In this document: positions 7,811 to 15,165 of the stretch, piece by piece
Layout of the letters: each line of letters begins with the position of its first letter
How positions within the stretch are numbered: position 1 is the stretch's first letter
Assembly: GCF_020164955.1 (NCBI RefSeq)
Contig: NZ_JAIUHG010000010.1
Span: 122,883-186,882 of the forward strand
Origin: Mesorhizobium sp. CA8
GTDB taxonomy: Bacteria; Pseudomonadota; Alphaproteobacteria; Rhizobiales; Rhizobiaceae
DNA: 64,000 bases
Direction of reading: 5' to 3'
The notes under the pieces: model-generated
Told to the model about the DNA's origin: nothing
Databases searched by the model: none
What the model saw: only the letters and a program-made list of their open reading frames with translations
Program-made: the position numbers and the translations under genes

Positions 7811-9258
7811 TCAACCCGCTGCCAATCGCGGCCGGTTTGCCGCTGAGAATATCCTCAGCGCCGCCAGGCAGCCGAACACGCCGAGGGGCACGAAGGCCAG
7901 AAACAGCCAGCCGGCGACGCTTGCGGCCGCTTCACGGTTCAGGCCTTCCGAGAAGCCGCTGGCGTTTGCGACGATGCCGGCAAGCGCCGCGCCCACGGCA
8001 TAGCCGATGCGCTGCATGGTCGGCACCGCGGCCGAGGCGATCGTCTGCTCGCCATCGCGGGCCGAGGCGACGATGACGCGCGTGAGGAAGGGCCAGCAAA
8101 CGCCGAAGCCGCCGCCCTGCAAAAGGGCGCAGAGCAGGATCAGCGGGATCGAGCCCGCCGGGATTGTGTAGGCGAAGCCGGCAAGGCCGGAGGCGATCAT
8201 CAGGGCGCCGGCGACGATGATCAGCCTCTCGCGCTCCAGCGGCGCATTGGCGATGAGGATCGACAGGACCGACCAGGCGATCGATTCTGCGGCGATGATG
8301 TAGCCGGTGGTCAGGATCGGAATGCCGTGCAGCGTGGTCAGAAGCAGCGGCCCGTAAATCGTGAAGGTGCAGGTCGCCACGGAGAAAGCCGCAACCATGC
8401 TCATGCCGCTGCCGAGCGGCGAACGCCATGAAAACAGAGGCGATGGGAAGAGCCGGGATTGCGGTCTAAGCGCATCCACGCGGAAGAAAAGCGCCAGGCC
8501 GATCAGGCCGAGGAAGAGGAGCAGCGACGAGCGCACCAGGGCGATATCGATGCCGGCGGCGGCGATCAGCACGACGCTGAGGGCGAGACAGGCAAGCGCG
8601 GGATAGGGGAAAGGCGGTGCCTTGCCGCCGCTCGCCTGCGGCTTCCTCGCCTCGGGCGTGTCGAGCACGATGAAGCTTGCCAGCGCCATCGCCGCGCCGC
8701 CCAAGGTGAAGACGCCGAAAGCCAACGCCACGACAGGAACTCGGTCATGAGAGCGCCCAGCATGGGGCCGCTGAAGGCTGCGACGCCCCAGACCGCGGAC
8801 ATGATGCCGAAGAGCTGCGGCCAGATGTTGCGTGGAAACAGGCGCTCGACTGAGACGAAGGCCAGCGAAACGAGCGCGCCGCCGCCAAGCCCTTCGACCA
8901 GACGTCCGATGAGGAACAACGGCATGGAAGGCGCCGTGGCGCAGATCAGCGCGCCGATCGCATAGAGCAGGGCCGCGACCATCATGTTGGAGCGCAGGGC
9001 GACATAACTGACCAGCCGGCCGGCCGCGGCGCCGGCGACGATCGCGCCGAGCTCATAAATCGCCAGCGACCAGCCGACCAGCTGCACGCCCGCCAGTTCG
9101 CCGACCATGGCCGGCATCACCGTTGCCACCGTTTCGTTGGTGGCATGCAGCAGGATACCGAGGCTGACGAAGCAGAAGCGCGCCAGGTCGCCGCTTGCCC
9201 ACAGCGCCCGCCAATCCATCCTGTTGCTGGCCACCGTGTTGCCGCTCGCTGCCTTCAC
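7811..9258 (-). pseudogene. MFS transporter gene split by a frameshift
   Basis: Two overlapping minus-strand frames encode consecutive halves of one major facilitator protein. The first (from 9258) begins MKAASGNTVASNRMDWRALW and holds about six transmembrane helices with GRLVEGLGGGALVSLAFV. At about 8726-8731 it should continue SWRW-AFGVFTLGG but shifts into nonsense. The remaining helices are in the other frame, from a nominal GTG at 8731 to the stop at 7811. One missing G in the TGGCTTTC region would restore a protein of about 480 residues. Either the gene is broken or the base is a sequencing error. The fold suggests a drug or small-molecule exporter; the substrate is unknown. Confidence 0.8.
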
Positions 9259-9414
9259 GCCGATCTCCTGCTTGTTCTGCGCACCTCATCCGCGTTGCGA
9301 ATGAGGGGCAAGATCCAGTTCGGCAGGGCTTGTAGAACCTAAAGCGCAGTTGAGCTCAACAGGCTTTTTCGCGAATTTCGGGGAGCCACCATTGGCGCCG
9401 AAGGAATCCGGCTT

Positions 9415-9462
9415 TCCAAAGCACTCGGCCCGGAACAGATGTTCCGGGCCGAGTGCTTTGGA
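9415..9462. repeat. Perfect 48-base palindrome
   Basis: Arms of 23 bases (9415-9437 and 9440-9462) are exact reverse complements around a GA spacer, with TCCAAAGCACTCGGCC on the left and its complement on the right. It lies between the DUF992 gene (ending 9485 on the minus strand) and the MFS start. No T-run follows on either strand, so it is not a canonical terminator, although a transcript through it would form a very stable hairpin. Confidence 0.8.
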
Positions 9463-9484
9463 GTGAGTTTGAAAAGCCGAAGGC

Positions 9485-9961
9485 TCACTTATAGGAATGG
9501 ACGAGATCCAGCGACGCCACGGTGACGGCCAGGTTGAGGCCGGTCTGCGCCTGCACGCTGAGCGGCTCCAGCATGAAGGCGCTGTCCAAGCCGCCGACCA
9601 GGACGTTGGCGCCGCCGCCGGTGACTACGCTCGCCTCGGCGTTGACGCCGTAGTAGCTGCCGGCGAGATCGCCCGCATCATGGCTGCGGGTGGCGGCAAG
9701 CACCGCCCAGACGAGCTGGCCCTGATGCGTCTTGCCGACGTCGACGCCGAGCTTGGAGATCATCCCGGTATAAATCTCGGCCGGGCCGTGATGGGAGGGG
9801 CGGAAGACGCAGGACACGCCCTTGTTCGACGTGATGACGTAGCCGACGCCGCCGTCGATGGTGCAATCGAGCGTACCGAGCCGGAGCGTGCCGGCGCTTA
9901 CCGGAGATGAGAGGACCGTGGCGGCAAGCGCGGCAGCGACACAGGCAAGTGTTTTGATCAT
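9485..9961 (-). CDS. DUF992 family exported protein
   Basis: A 158-residue secreted or periplasmic protein of unknown function. The first 23 or so residues are a clear signal peptide (MIKTLACVAAALAATVLSSP, then SAG). The mature part starts LRLGTLDCTIDGGVGYVITS and contains VSCVFRP, LGVDVGKTHQGQLVWAV and AGSYYGVNAEASVVTGGGAN, the pattern I associate with DUF992 proteins found widely in Rhizobiales. Two cysteines (in LDCTI and SCVF) could form a disulfide. The gene appears monocistronic, with the long palindrome 23 bases beyond its stop codon. Confidence 0.85.
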   Translation of the reverse strand: MIKTLACVAAALAATVLSSPVSAGTLRLGTLDCTIDGGVGYVITSNKGVSCVFRPSHHGPAEIYTGMISKLGVDVGKTHQGQLVWAVLAATRSHDAGDLAGSYYGVNAEASVVTGGGANVLVGGLDSAFMLEPLSVQAQTGLNLAVTVASLDLVHSYK

Positions 9962-10171
9962 TGGAAACGTCCTTTCGCGAAAATCTTGGCCCCGGCCTAA
10001 ACGATCGAGGTGCGTCGAGCGTTCCGCGGAAAACTTGGCGCGAACATGACGAAGGTTAACGCCTTGCCTTGGGCGGTTAACGGATCGCTAGCGGCGTCCC
10101 CGCGGCGCAACACTATGGCCGCCGGTGACAACGGTGCGTCGTGCAAAACAGCTGTGGACGTCAGCTTCCGA

Positions 10172-11023
10172 TCAGCTGGCGTTGCCGCCGGTGCGCGAAA
10201 GGCCGTCCTTGGCCGGCTGGTAGTTGGGGTCGAGGTGGACAGCTTCGCGATAGGACTTGGCCGCCCTTCCCTTGTCGCCGCGCCGCTCGTAGATGAGCGC
10301 CTGGTTGGCCCAGGCCTCGGCGTTCTTGCCGTCGAGCTTGATGGCCATGTTGAAGTCGGCGAAGGCGTTGTCCTCATCGCCCGTCGCCAGATAGGAGAGG
10401 CCGCGGCCGTTGTAGGGCTCGGCGGCGTCCGGCGCCAGCGAGATCGCGGTCGAGAAATCCTCGATGGCGAATTTGTGCTGACCCTGGCTTTGATAGATCA
10501 GGCCGCGATTGTGATAGGCGCGGGCATCGGTGGTGTCGAGCTGGATCGCCTTCTGGAAGTCGTTGAAGGCATCCTGGGTGCGGCCCGCCTTGCGGTAGAG
10601 ATTGCCACGGCCGATATAGGCGGCGTCGTAGTTGGCGTTGATCTGGATCGCACGGTTGTAGTCGGCCAAAGCTGCTTGCTGATTGCCGAGGAAGCGCTGG
10701 ATCAGCGCGCGGTTCGAATAAGCCTGGTAGAAGTTCGGATTGAGCTGGATGGCCTGGTTGAAGTCCTTGAGCGCCGCTTGGTACTGGCCGCCGCGGCCAT
10801 AGGCCGAGCCCCGCACGTTATAGCCCTCGGGATCCTGCGGATTGCGCTGGATGACTGCCGACAGCGACGAGATGTTCTCGCTCGACGCTTGCGCCTTGTC
10901 GATCGAATTGAACTCACCTGTCGGGGTCGTCTGGCATGCTGCAAGCACCAGACCCGAAAGCAGGGCCGCCGTCAGGGCGAAGCCGCGAAAAGCGGTTTTG
11001 CGCTCTACGGTAATAGCGTTCAT
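10172..11023 (-). CDS. TPR-repeat lipoprotein
   Basis: A 283-residue protein with a lipobox (LSGLVLAACQTT; cysteine near residue 30), so probably an outer-membrane or periplasmic lipoprotein, followed by at least six tetratricopeptide repeats (for example YNVRGSAYGRGGQYQAALKD and NRAIQINANYDAAYIGRGNL). TPR proteins act as assembly scaffolds; the closest idea is an NlpI-like envelope factor. The start at 11023 is chosen because AGGA lies 6 bases before it, while a possible GTG start at 11035 has no ribosome site. No obvious operon partner; the rpsU start lies about 400 bases upstream on the same strand. Confidence 0.88.
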   Translation of the reverse strand: MNAITVERKTAFRGFALTAALLSGLVLAACQTTPTGEFNSIDKAQASSENISSLSAVIQRNPQDPEGYNVRGSAYGRGGQYQAALKDFNQAIQLNPNFYQAYSNRALIQRFLGNQQAALADYNRAIQINANYDAAYIGRGNLYRKAGRTQDAFNDFQKAIQLDTTDARAYHNRGLIYQSQGQHKFAIEDFSTAISLAPDAAEPYNGRGLSYLATGDEDNAFADFNMAIKLDGKNAEAWANQALIYERRGDKGRAAKSYREAVHLDPNYQPAKDGLSRTGGNAS

Positions 11024-11155
11024 CTTTGTCCTCACTGCCGCGGCGCCGTCAGTCCGTTCCCTCTCCGAACCGGCTCGAATCTATAAACAAAAAGGTGGCG
11101 GCGATTCCGCATCGCGCCACCCTCGGTATCCTTCGAAAAGGACGAAAAATTGGCG

Positions 11156-11422
11156 TTATGAACGCGGCGAGCGCGATGCGCCGGCAGCACCAGCCGGAGC
11201 CGGGCGCGGGGTCATCGGCAGCAGGCCTTCGCGCTGGGCGCGCTTGCGGGCCAGCTTGCGGGCGCGGCGCACGGCTTCCGCCTTCTCGCGGGCACGCTTC
11301 TCGGACGGCTTCTCGTAATGACCGCGCATCTTCATTTCGCGGAAAATACCTTCGCGCTGCATCTTCTTCTTCAGCGCGCGAAGCGCCTGATCAACGTTGT
11401 TGTCGCGGACGAGTACCTGCAC
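11156..11422 (-). CDS. rpsU: 30S ribosomal protein S21 (bS21)
   Basis: Component of the small ribosomal subunit near the mRNA exit. Starting at the GTG at 11422 the product is [20 protein letters not shown] and so on, 88 residues, with the basic helix [20 protein letters not shown]. The GTG is preferred because AGGA sits 6 bases upstream; the in-frame TTG two codons earlier overlaps the ribosome site, and an open frame running back to 11566 encodes nothing S21-like. A short proline/alanine-rich tail follows the conserved part. Confidence 0.95.
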   Translation of the reverse strand: MQVLVRDNNVDQALRALKKKMQREGIFREMKMRGHYEKPSEKRAREKAEAVRRARKLARKRAQREGLLPMTPRPAPAGAAGASRSPRS

Positions 11423-11600
11423 GGGCAATCCTGTCTTCGGGTTTGAAATCGTTAGGCAAACAGCCATAGCTGACATGCCTCCGCGGCGAGCTGCACCGCG
11501 AATTGTGGCGGCTGATAGCAGAATCAGGCTGGGATGTCCACCTCTGATTGCCAGAACAGCGATCAAAAACCCGAGCGCTGCGCCCGGACATTTGTTCGCC

Positions 11601-11987
11601 CTACGCGGTCGTCAGATGGAGGCGCGCAAAGTCCTCGAAAAACTCGCCATAATCGCAGGTGATTTCCTCGCCGGCGGCGATATCGCGAATGGCGGTGGCG
11701 CCGCCATATTGCGAGAAATCCGTGTTCGGCCATTCCGAATGATTCATGAAGCGGCCATTGTCGACCTCATAGACCATGAAGCCGGGCCTGTCCGGGCTCG
11801 GATAGGCGTAGCGGTCGAGCAACTCGCGCAGATGCGGCGGCGCGGTCTCATATTTATCCATCGGGATCAGCCGGTCGAAATCCGGGTCGAGGCGCCAGAT
11901 CGAAGCGCCCTTGCGGATCGGCTCGGCGGCGAAGACGCCGACGCCCTCGATGGCGCTCTGGGCAACATAGGTTCTGATCAGCAGCAT
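11601..11987 (-). CDS. SET domain-containing protein (putative protein-lysine methyltransferase)
   Basis: A compact 128-residue SET protein. Recognisable elements in order are [17 protein letters not shown], the SAM/lysine-channel motif [10 protein letters not shown] near residue 90, and [11 protein letters not shown] near residue 113, the standard bipartite SET core. Bacterial single-domain SET proteins transfer methyl groups from SAM to lysines of proteins, but targets are generally unknown. The start at 11987 has GGGA 5 bases upstream; an in-frame start at 12026 is less convincing. Surrounding genes give no functional clue. Confidence 0.85.
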   Translation of the reverse strand: MLLIRTYVAQSAIEGVGVFAAEPIRKGASIWRLDPDFDRLIPMDKYETAPPHLRELLDRYAYPSPDRPGFMVYEVDNGRFMNHSEWPNTDFSQYGGATAIRDIAAGEEITCDYGEFFEDFARLHLTTA

Positions 11988-12095
11988 CGTTTCCCGTCCG
12001 TTTTCGACGGGAAACGAGATCGTCAATTTGCGCCGAAATGCAAGGCCGCACCGCTACATTTCAGCGGATGAGCTGTTTCCAGCCTGCCGGCCGGA

Positions 12096-12854
12096 TCAGG
12101 TCCGGTTGATCGAGACGCCGCCATCGGCAAACAAGGCTGTGCCGGTGGTGAAGCTCGAGGCATCCGAGGCAAGGTAAAGGGCCGAGCGTGCGATCTCCTC
12201 CGGCTGCGCCATGCGCTTCAAGGCGTGAATGCCTTCGACGAAAGCGCGCGCCTCGGGCGTGGTCGTGGTTGCGCCGGGCGTGTCGGTGCCGCCGGGCAGC
12301 AGCGCGTTGACGCGCAGTCCTTGCGGACCGTATTCGGCAGCGAGCACCTGCGTCAGGCCGATCAGTCCGGCCTTGGCCGCGGCATAGGCCGCCATGCCCG
12401 GCATGCCGGCGGTGTAGCCGACGAAGCTCGAGGTGAAGATCAGGGAGCCGCCGCCGCGCTCCAGCATGGCCGGAATCTGATGTCTCGCGGCGAGATAGGC
12501 GCTGGTCAGATTGGTGTCCATCGTCTCATGCCACGCGGCCGGGGTCATGTCGGGCACCGGCCCCATCACGCCAACGGCGCCGGCATTGTTGAAGGCGATG
12601 TCGAGTCCGCCGAAGCGAGCCACAGCGAGCTCCACCAGGGCCTGTGCGTAGGCTTCGTCCCTTACGTCGCCTGCAAGTGCGGCCGCCATGCCGCCGGCAT
12701 CCTCGATCTCGCCGACAAGCACGTCGAGTTCAGCCTGACGCCGGGCCGCGACGACCAGGCTTGCGCCTTGCTCGGCAAACAGTTTGGCGGTGGCGCGGCC
12801 GATGCCGGAGCTCGCGCCTGTGACAATCGCGACCTTGTTTGCAAGGGTGAACAT
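12096..12854 (-). CDS. SDR family NAD(P)-dependent oxidoreductase
   Basis: A classical short-chain dehydrogenase of 252 residues. The N-terminal Rossmann motif is TGASSGIGRATAKL (residues about 12-25), followed by NNAGAVG, the catalytic serine in TSSFVGY, and the YxxxK motif YAAAKAG; the C-terminus is LASDASSFTTGTALFADGGV. This class reduces or oxidises alcohols and ketones; no neighbour indicates the substrate. It stands alone between the SET gene and the YrdB-like gene. Confidence 0.92.
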   Translation of the reverse strand: MFTLANKVAIVTGASSGIGRATAKLFAEQGASLVVAARRQAELDVLVGEIEDAGGMAAALAGDVRDEAYAQALVELAVARFGGLDIAFNNAGAVGVMGPVPDMTPAAWHETMDTNLTSAYLAARHQIPAMLERGGGSLIFTSSFVGYTAGMPGMAAYAAAKAGLIGLTQVLAAEYGPQGLRVNALLPGGTDTPGATTTTPEARAFVEGIHALKRMAQPEEIARSALYLASDASSFTTGTALFADGGVSINRT

Positions 12855-12956
12855 GTCTTTGCATCCTTCCTTTGTGCCGGGCTTGCCGGCGGTTGGATGC
12901 TAGGTCGCAGATGGGGATTGCCTCGGCCACCCGAAACCGGCAAAGCCGCCATTGCG

Positions 12957-13325
12957 TTACTGCCGCAACAGCCAAGCCAGCCGGTCGACCGAGACGGCGT
13001 AGCTGAGGGCAATCAGCAGAGCCATGATGATGCCGATGGCCGCGTGACTGGTCAGATAGAATCCCGCGGCGCCGCCGCACAGGATGACAAGTTCCAGCGC
13101 CAGCCTGACGGCGCCGGGCACCGGCACCGGAGCTCGACCCGATCGGCTCGGATCGTTGAGCACGGCGAAAGTGCCCCACAGCACCGCCGCGACGAGCGGC
13201 AAGGCAATAGCAAGAATCCAGCGGCTGAATCCGACGAGAAAGTTCCAGCCGGCCATGCCAAGCCCAAGCAGCGCTGCAAGTTCCAGCAGGAAGCGCAGGG
13301 TCAGATTCCACCAGGCATTACCCAT
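12957..13325 (-). CDS. YrdB-like (DUF2568) small membrane protein
   Basis: A 122-residue hydrophobic protein with four predicted transmembrane helices: residues about 10-30, 36-55, 70-90 and 95-115. The segments LRFLLELAALLGLGMAGWNF, ALPLVAAVLWGTFAVLNDPS and VRLALELVILCGGAAGFYL match the YrdB/DUF2568 family as I remember it. The function is unknown. It lies 102 bases upstream of the SDR gene on the same strand, so co-transcription is possible. Confidence 0.75.
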   Translation of the reverse strand: MGNAWWNLTLRFLLELAALLGLGMAGWNFLVGFSRWILAIALPLVAAVLWGTFAVLNDPSRSGRAPVPVPGAVRLALELVILCGGAAGFYLTSHAAIGIIMALLIALSYAVSVDRLAWLLRQ

Positions 13326-13528
13326 TGTCGTCCTCCGGCATCACACGGCAGGAGTGTCGCCGAACAGAACCACGGAAGCCAGAGCAGATGCTTCGTTTTG
13401 ACCGTGGCGCAAAACGGCAAGCGCCGTCGCAAACAGCGCAAGGATGACATCGCGGTTTCGCTAGTGATACACCTCGCGTGACGGGAGAGGCCCGAACGAC
13501 ATCCGCGATTTTTGGCGCGAGGCTTAAC

Positions 13529-14782
13529 GTGAAGAAATACTCGGTATTCGCCATTGCCCGCGAGGCGATGCGCGGCCACAGGGGCTGGGAAGAGCAGTGG
13601 ACGTCGCCCGAGCCGAAGAAGGAATACGACGTCATCATCGTCGGCGCCGGCGGACACGGCCTGGCGACGGCCTATTATCTGGCGAGCGAGCACGGTATCA
13701 CCAATATCGCCGTGCTGGAGAAGGGCTGGCTCGGCGGCGGCAACACCGGCCGCAACACCACCATCATCCGTTCCAACTACCTCTATGACGAGAGCGCCGG
13801 TATCTACGATCATGCGCTGAAGCTGTGGGACGGGCTCAGCCAGGAGCTCAACTACAACGTCATGTATTCGCCGCGCGGCGTCATGATGCTGGCGCACAAT
13901 GTGCATGACGTCCAGGTGTTCAAGCGCCACATCCATGCCAACCGCCTTAACGGCATCGACAATGAATGGCTGACGCCCGAACAGGCGAAGGAATTCTGCC
14001 CGCCGCTCAACATCTCCAAGGATGCGCGCTACCCGGTGATGGGCGCCGCGCTGCAGCGCCGCGGCGGCACGGCGCGCCACGACGCGGTCGCCTGGGGCTA
14101 TGCGCGCGGCGCTTCGGCGCGCGGCGTGCACATCATCCAGAATTGCGAGGTCACCGGCATCAAGCGCGCGGCCAATGGCGCGGTCAGCGGTGTGGAGACG
14201 ACGCGCGGCTTCATCGGCGCCAAAAAGGTCGGCGTGGTCGCGGCCGGTCACTCGTCGGTCATCATGAACATGGCCGGCGTGCGCATGCCGCTCGAAAGCT
14301 ATCCACTGCAGGCGCTGGTCTCGGAGCCGGTCAAACCGGTCGTGCCTTGCGTGGTGATGTCGAACACGGTGCACGCCTATATCTCGCAGTCGGACAAAGG
14401 CGAGCTGGTGATCGGCGCCGGCACCGACCAGTATGTCTCGTATTCGCAAACCGGCGGCCTGCACATATTGCAGCACACGCTCGACGCCATCTGCGAGATG
14501 TTCCCGATCTTCACCCGCATGAAGATGCTGCGCTCCTGGGGCGGCATCGTCGACGTGACCCCCGACCGTTCGCCCATCCTGGCGAAGACACCGGTCCAGG
14601 GCCTCTACGTCAATTGCGGCTGGGGCACCGGCGGCTTCAAGGCGACGCCCGGCTCGGGCAACGTCTTCGCGCATACGATCGCGAGGGACGAGCCGCACCC
14701 GATCAACGCGCCCTTCACGCTCGAGCGCTTCCGCACGGGGCGTCTCATCGACGAGGCCGCCGCGGCGGCTGTGGCGCACTGA
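13529..14782 (+). CDS. soxB: Sarcosine oxidase subunit beta
   Basis: Flavin-bearing catalytic subunit of heterotetrameric sarcosine oxidase, which oxidatively demethylates sarcosine to glycine, passing the methyl group to tetrahydrofolate and forming peroxide. The GTG at 13529 ([17 protein letters not shown]) is chosen: AGG lies 6 bases upstream and SoxB usually starts here, giving 417 residues. The FAD-binding motif [19 protein letters not shown] lies near residue 35, [14 protein letters not shown] near the flavin attachment region, and [16 protein letters not shown] near the C-terminus. First gene of soxBDAG. Confidence 0.96.
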   Translation: MKKYSVFAIAREAMRGHRGWEEQWTSPEPKKEYDVIIVGAGGHGLATAYYLASEHGITNIAVLEKGWLGGGNTGRNTTIIRSNYLYDESAGIYDHALKLWDGLSQELNYNVMYSPRGVMMLAHNVHDVQVFKRHIHANRLNGIDNEWLTPEQAKEFCPPLNISKDARYPVMGAALQRRGGTARHDAVAWGYARGASARGVHIIQNCEVTGIKRAANGAVSGVETTRGFIGAKKVGVVAAGHSSVIMNMAGVRMPLESYPLQALVSEPVKPVVPCVVMSNTVHAYISQSDKGELVIGAGTDQYVSYSQTGGLHILQHTLDAICEMFPIFTRMKMLRSWGGIVDVTPDRSPILAKTPVQGLYVNCGWGTGGFKATPGSGNVFAHTIARDEPHPINAPFTLERFRTGRLIDEAAAAAVAH

Positions 14783-14868
14783 CGATGGGCCAAATGACCC
14801 TTAAGCCGCTTTGCGATCAACCGGCCGGCGCCCGCGTCGGCCATGGCGAGTTGTAGGATCCACCGAAA

Positions 14869-15165
14869 ATGCTTCTCATCCGCTGCCCCTATTGCGAGGA
14901 AGAGCGCCCGGAACTCGAATTTCGCAATGCCGGCGAGGCGCACATCGCGCGCCCGACCAACATTGCCGCCGAGAGCGACGACGATTTCGAGAAATTCTTC
15001 TTCATCCGCGCGAACCCCAAAGGCGTCATCTATGAGCGCTGGCGGCACATCCATGGCTGCGCGCGCTTCTTCAACGCCGTGCGCGACACCGTCACCGACA
15101 AGTTCGTCATGACCTACAAGGCCGGCGAGCCGAAGCCCGCGAAGCTGCCCGGAGCCTCGAAATGA
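14869..15165 (+). CDS. soxD: Sarcosine oxidase subunit delta
   Basis: Small zinc-binding subunit of the heterotetramer. The 98-residue product begins MLLIRCPYCEEERPELEF, giving the CPYC pair, and later carries WRHIHGCARFFNAVRDT, which supplies the histidine and third cysteine ligands of the family. It sits 86 bases after soxB, and its stop overlaps the soxA start by four bases (ATGA), indicating translational coupling. Confidence 0.96.
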   Translation: MLLIRCPYCEEERPELEFRNAGEAHIARPTNIAAESDDDFEKFFFIRANPKGVIYERWRHIHGCARFFNAVRDTVTDKFVMTYKAGEPKPAKLPGASK

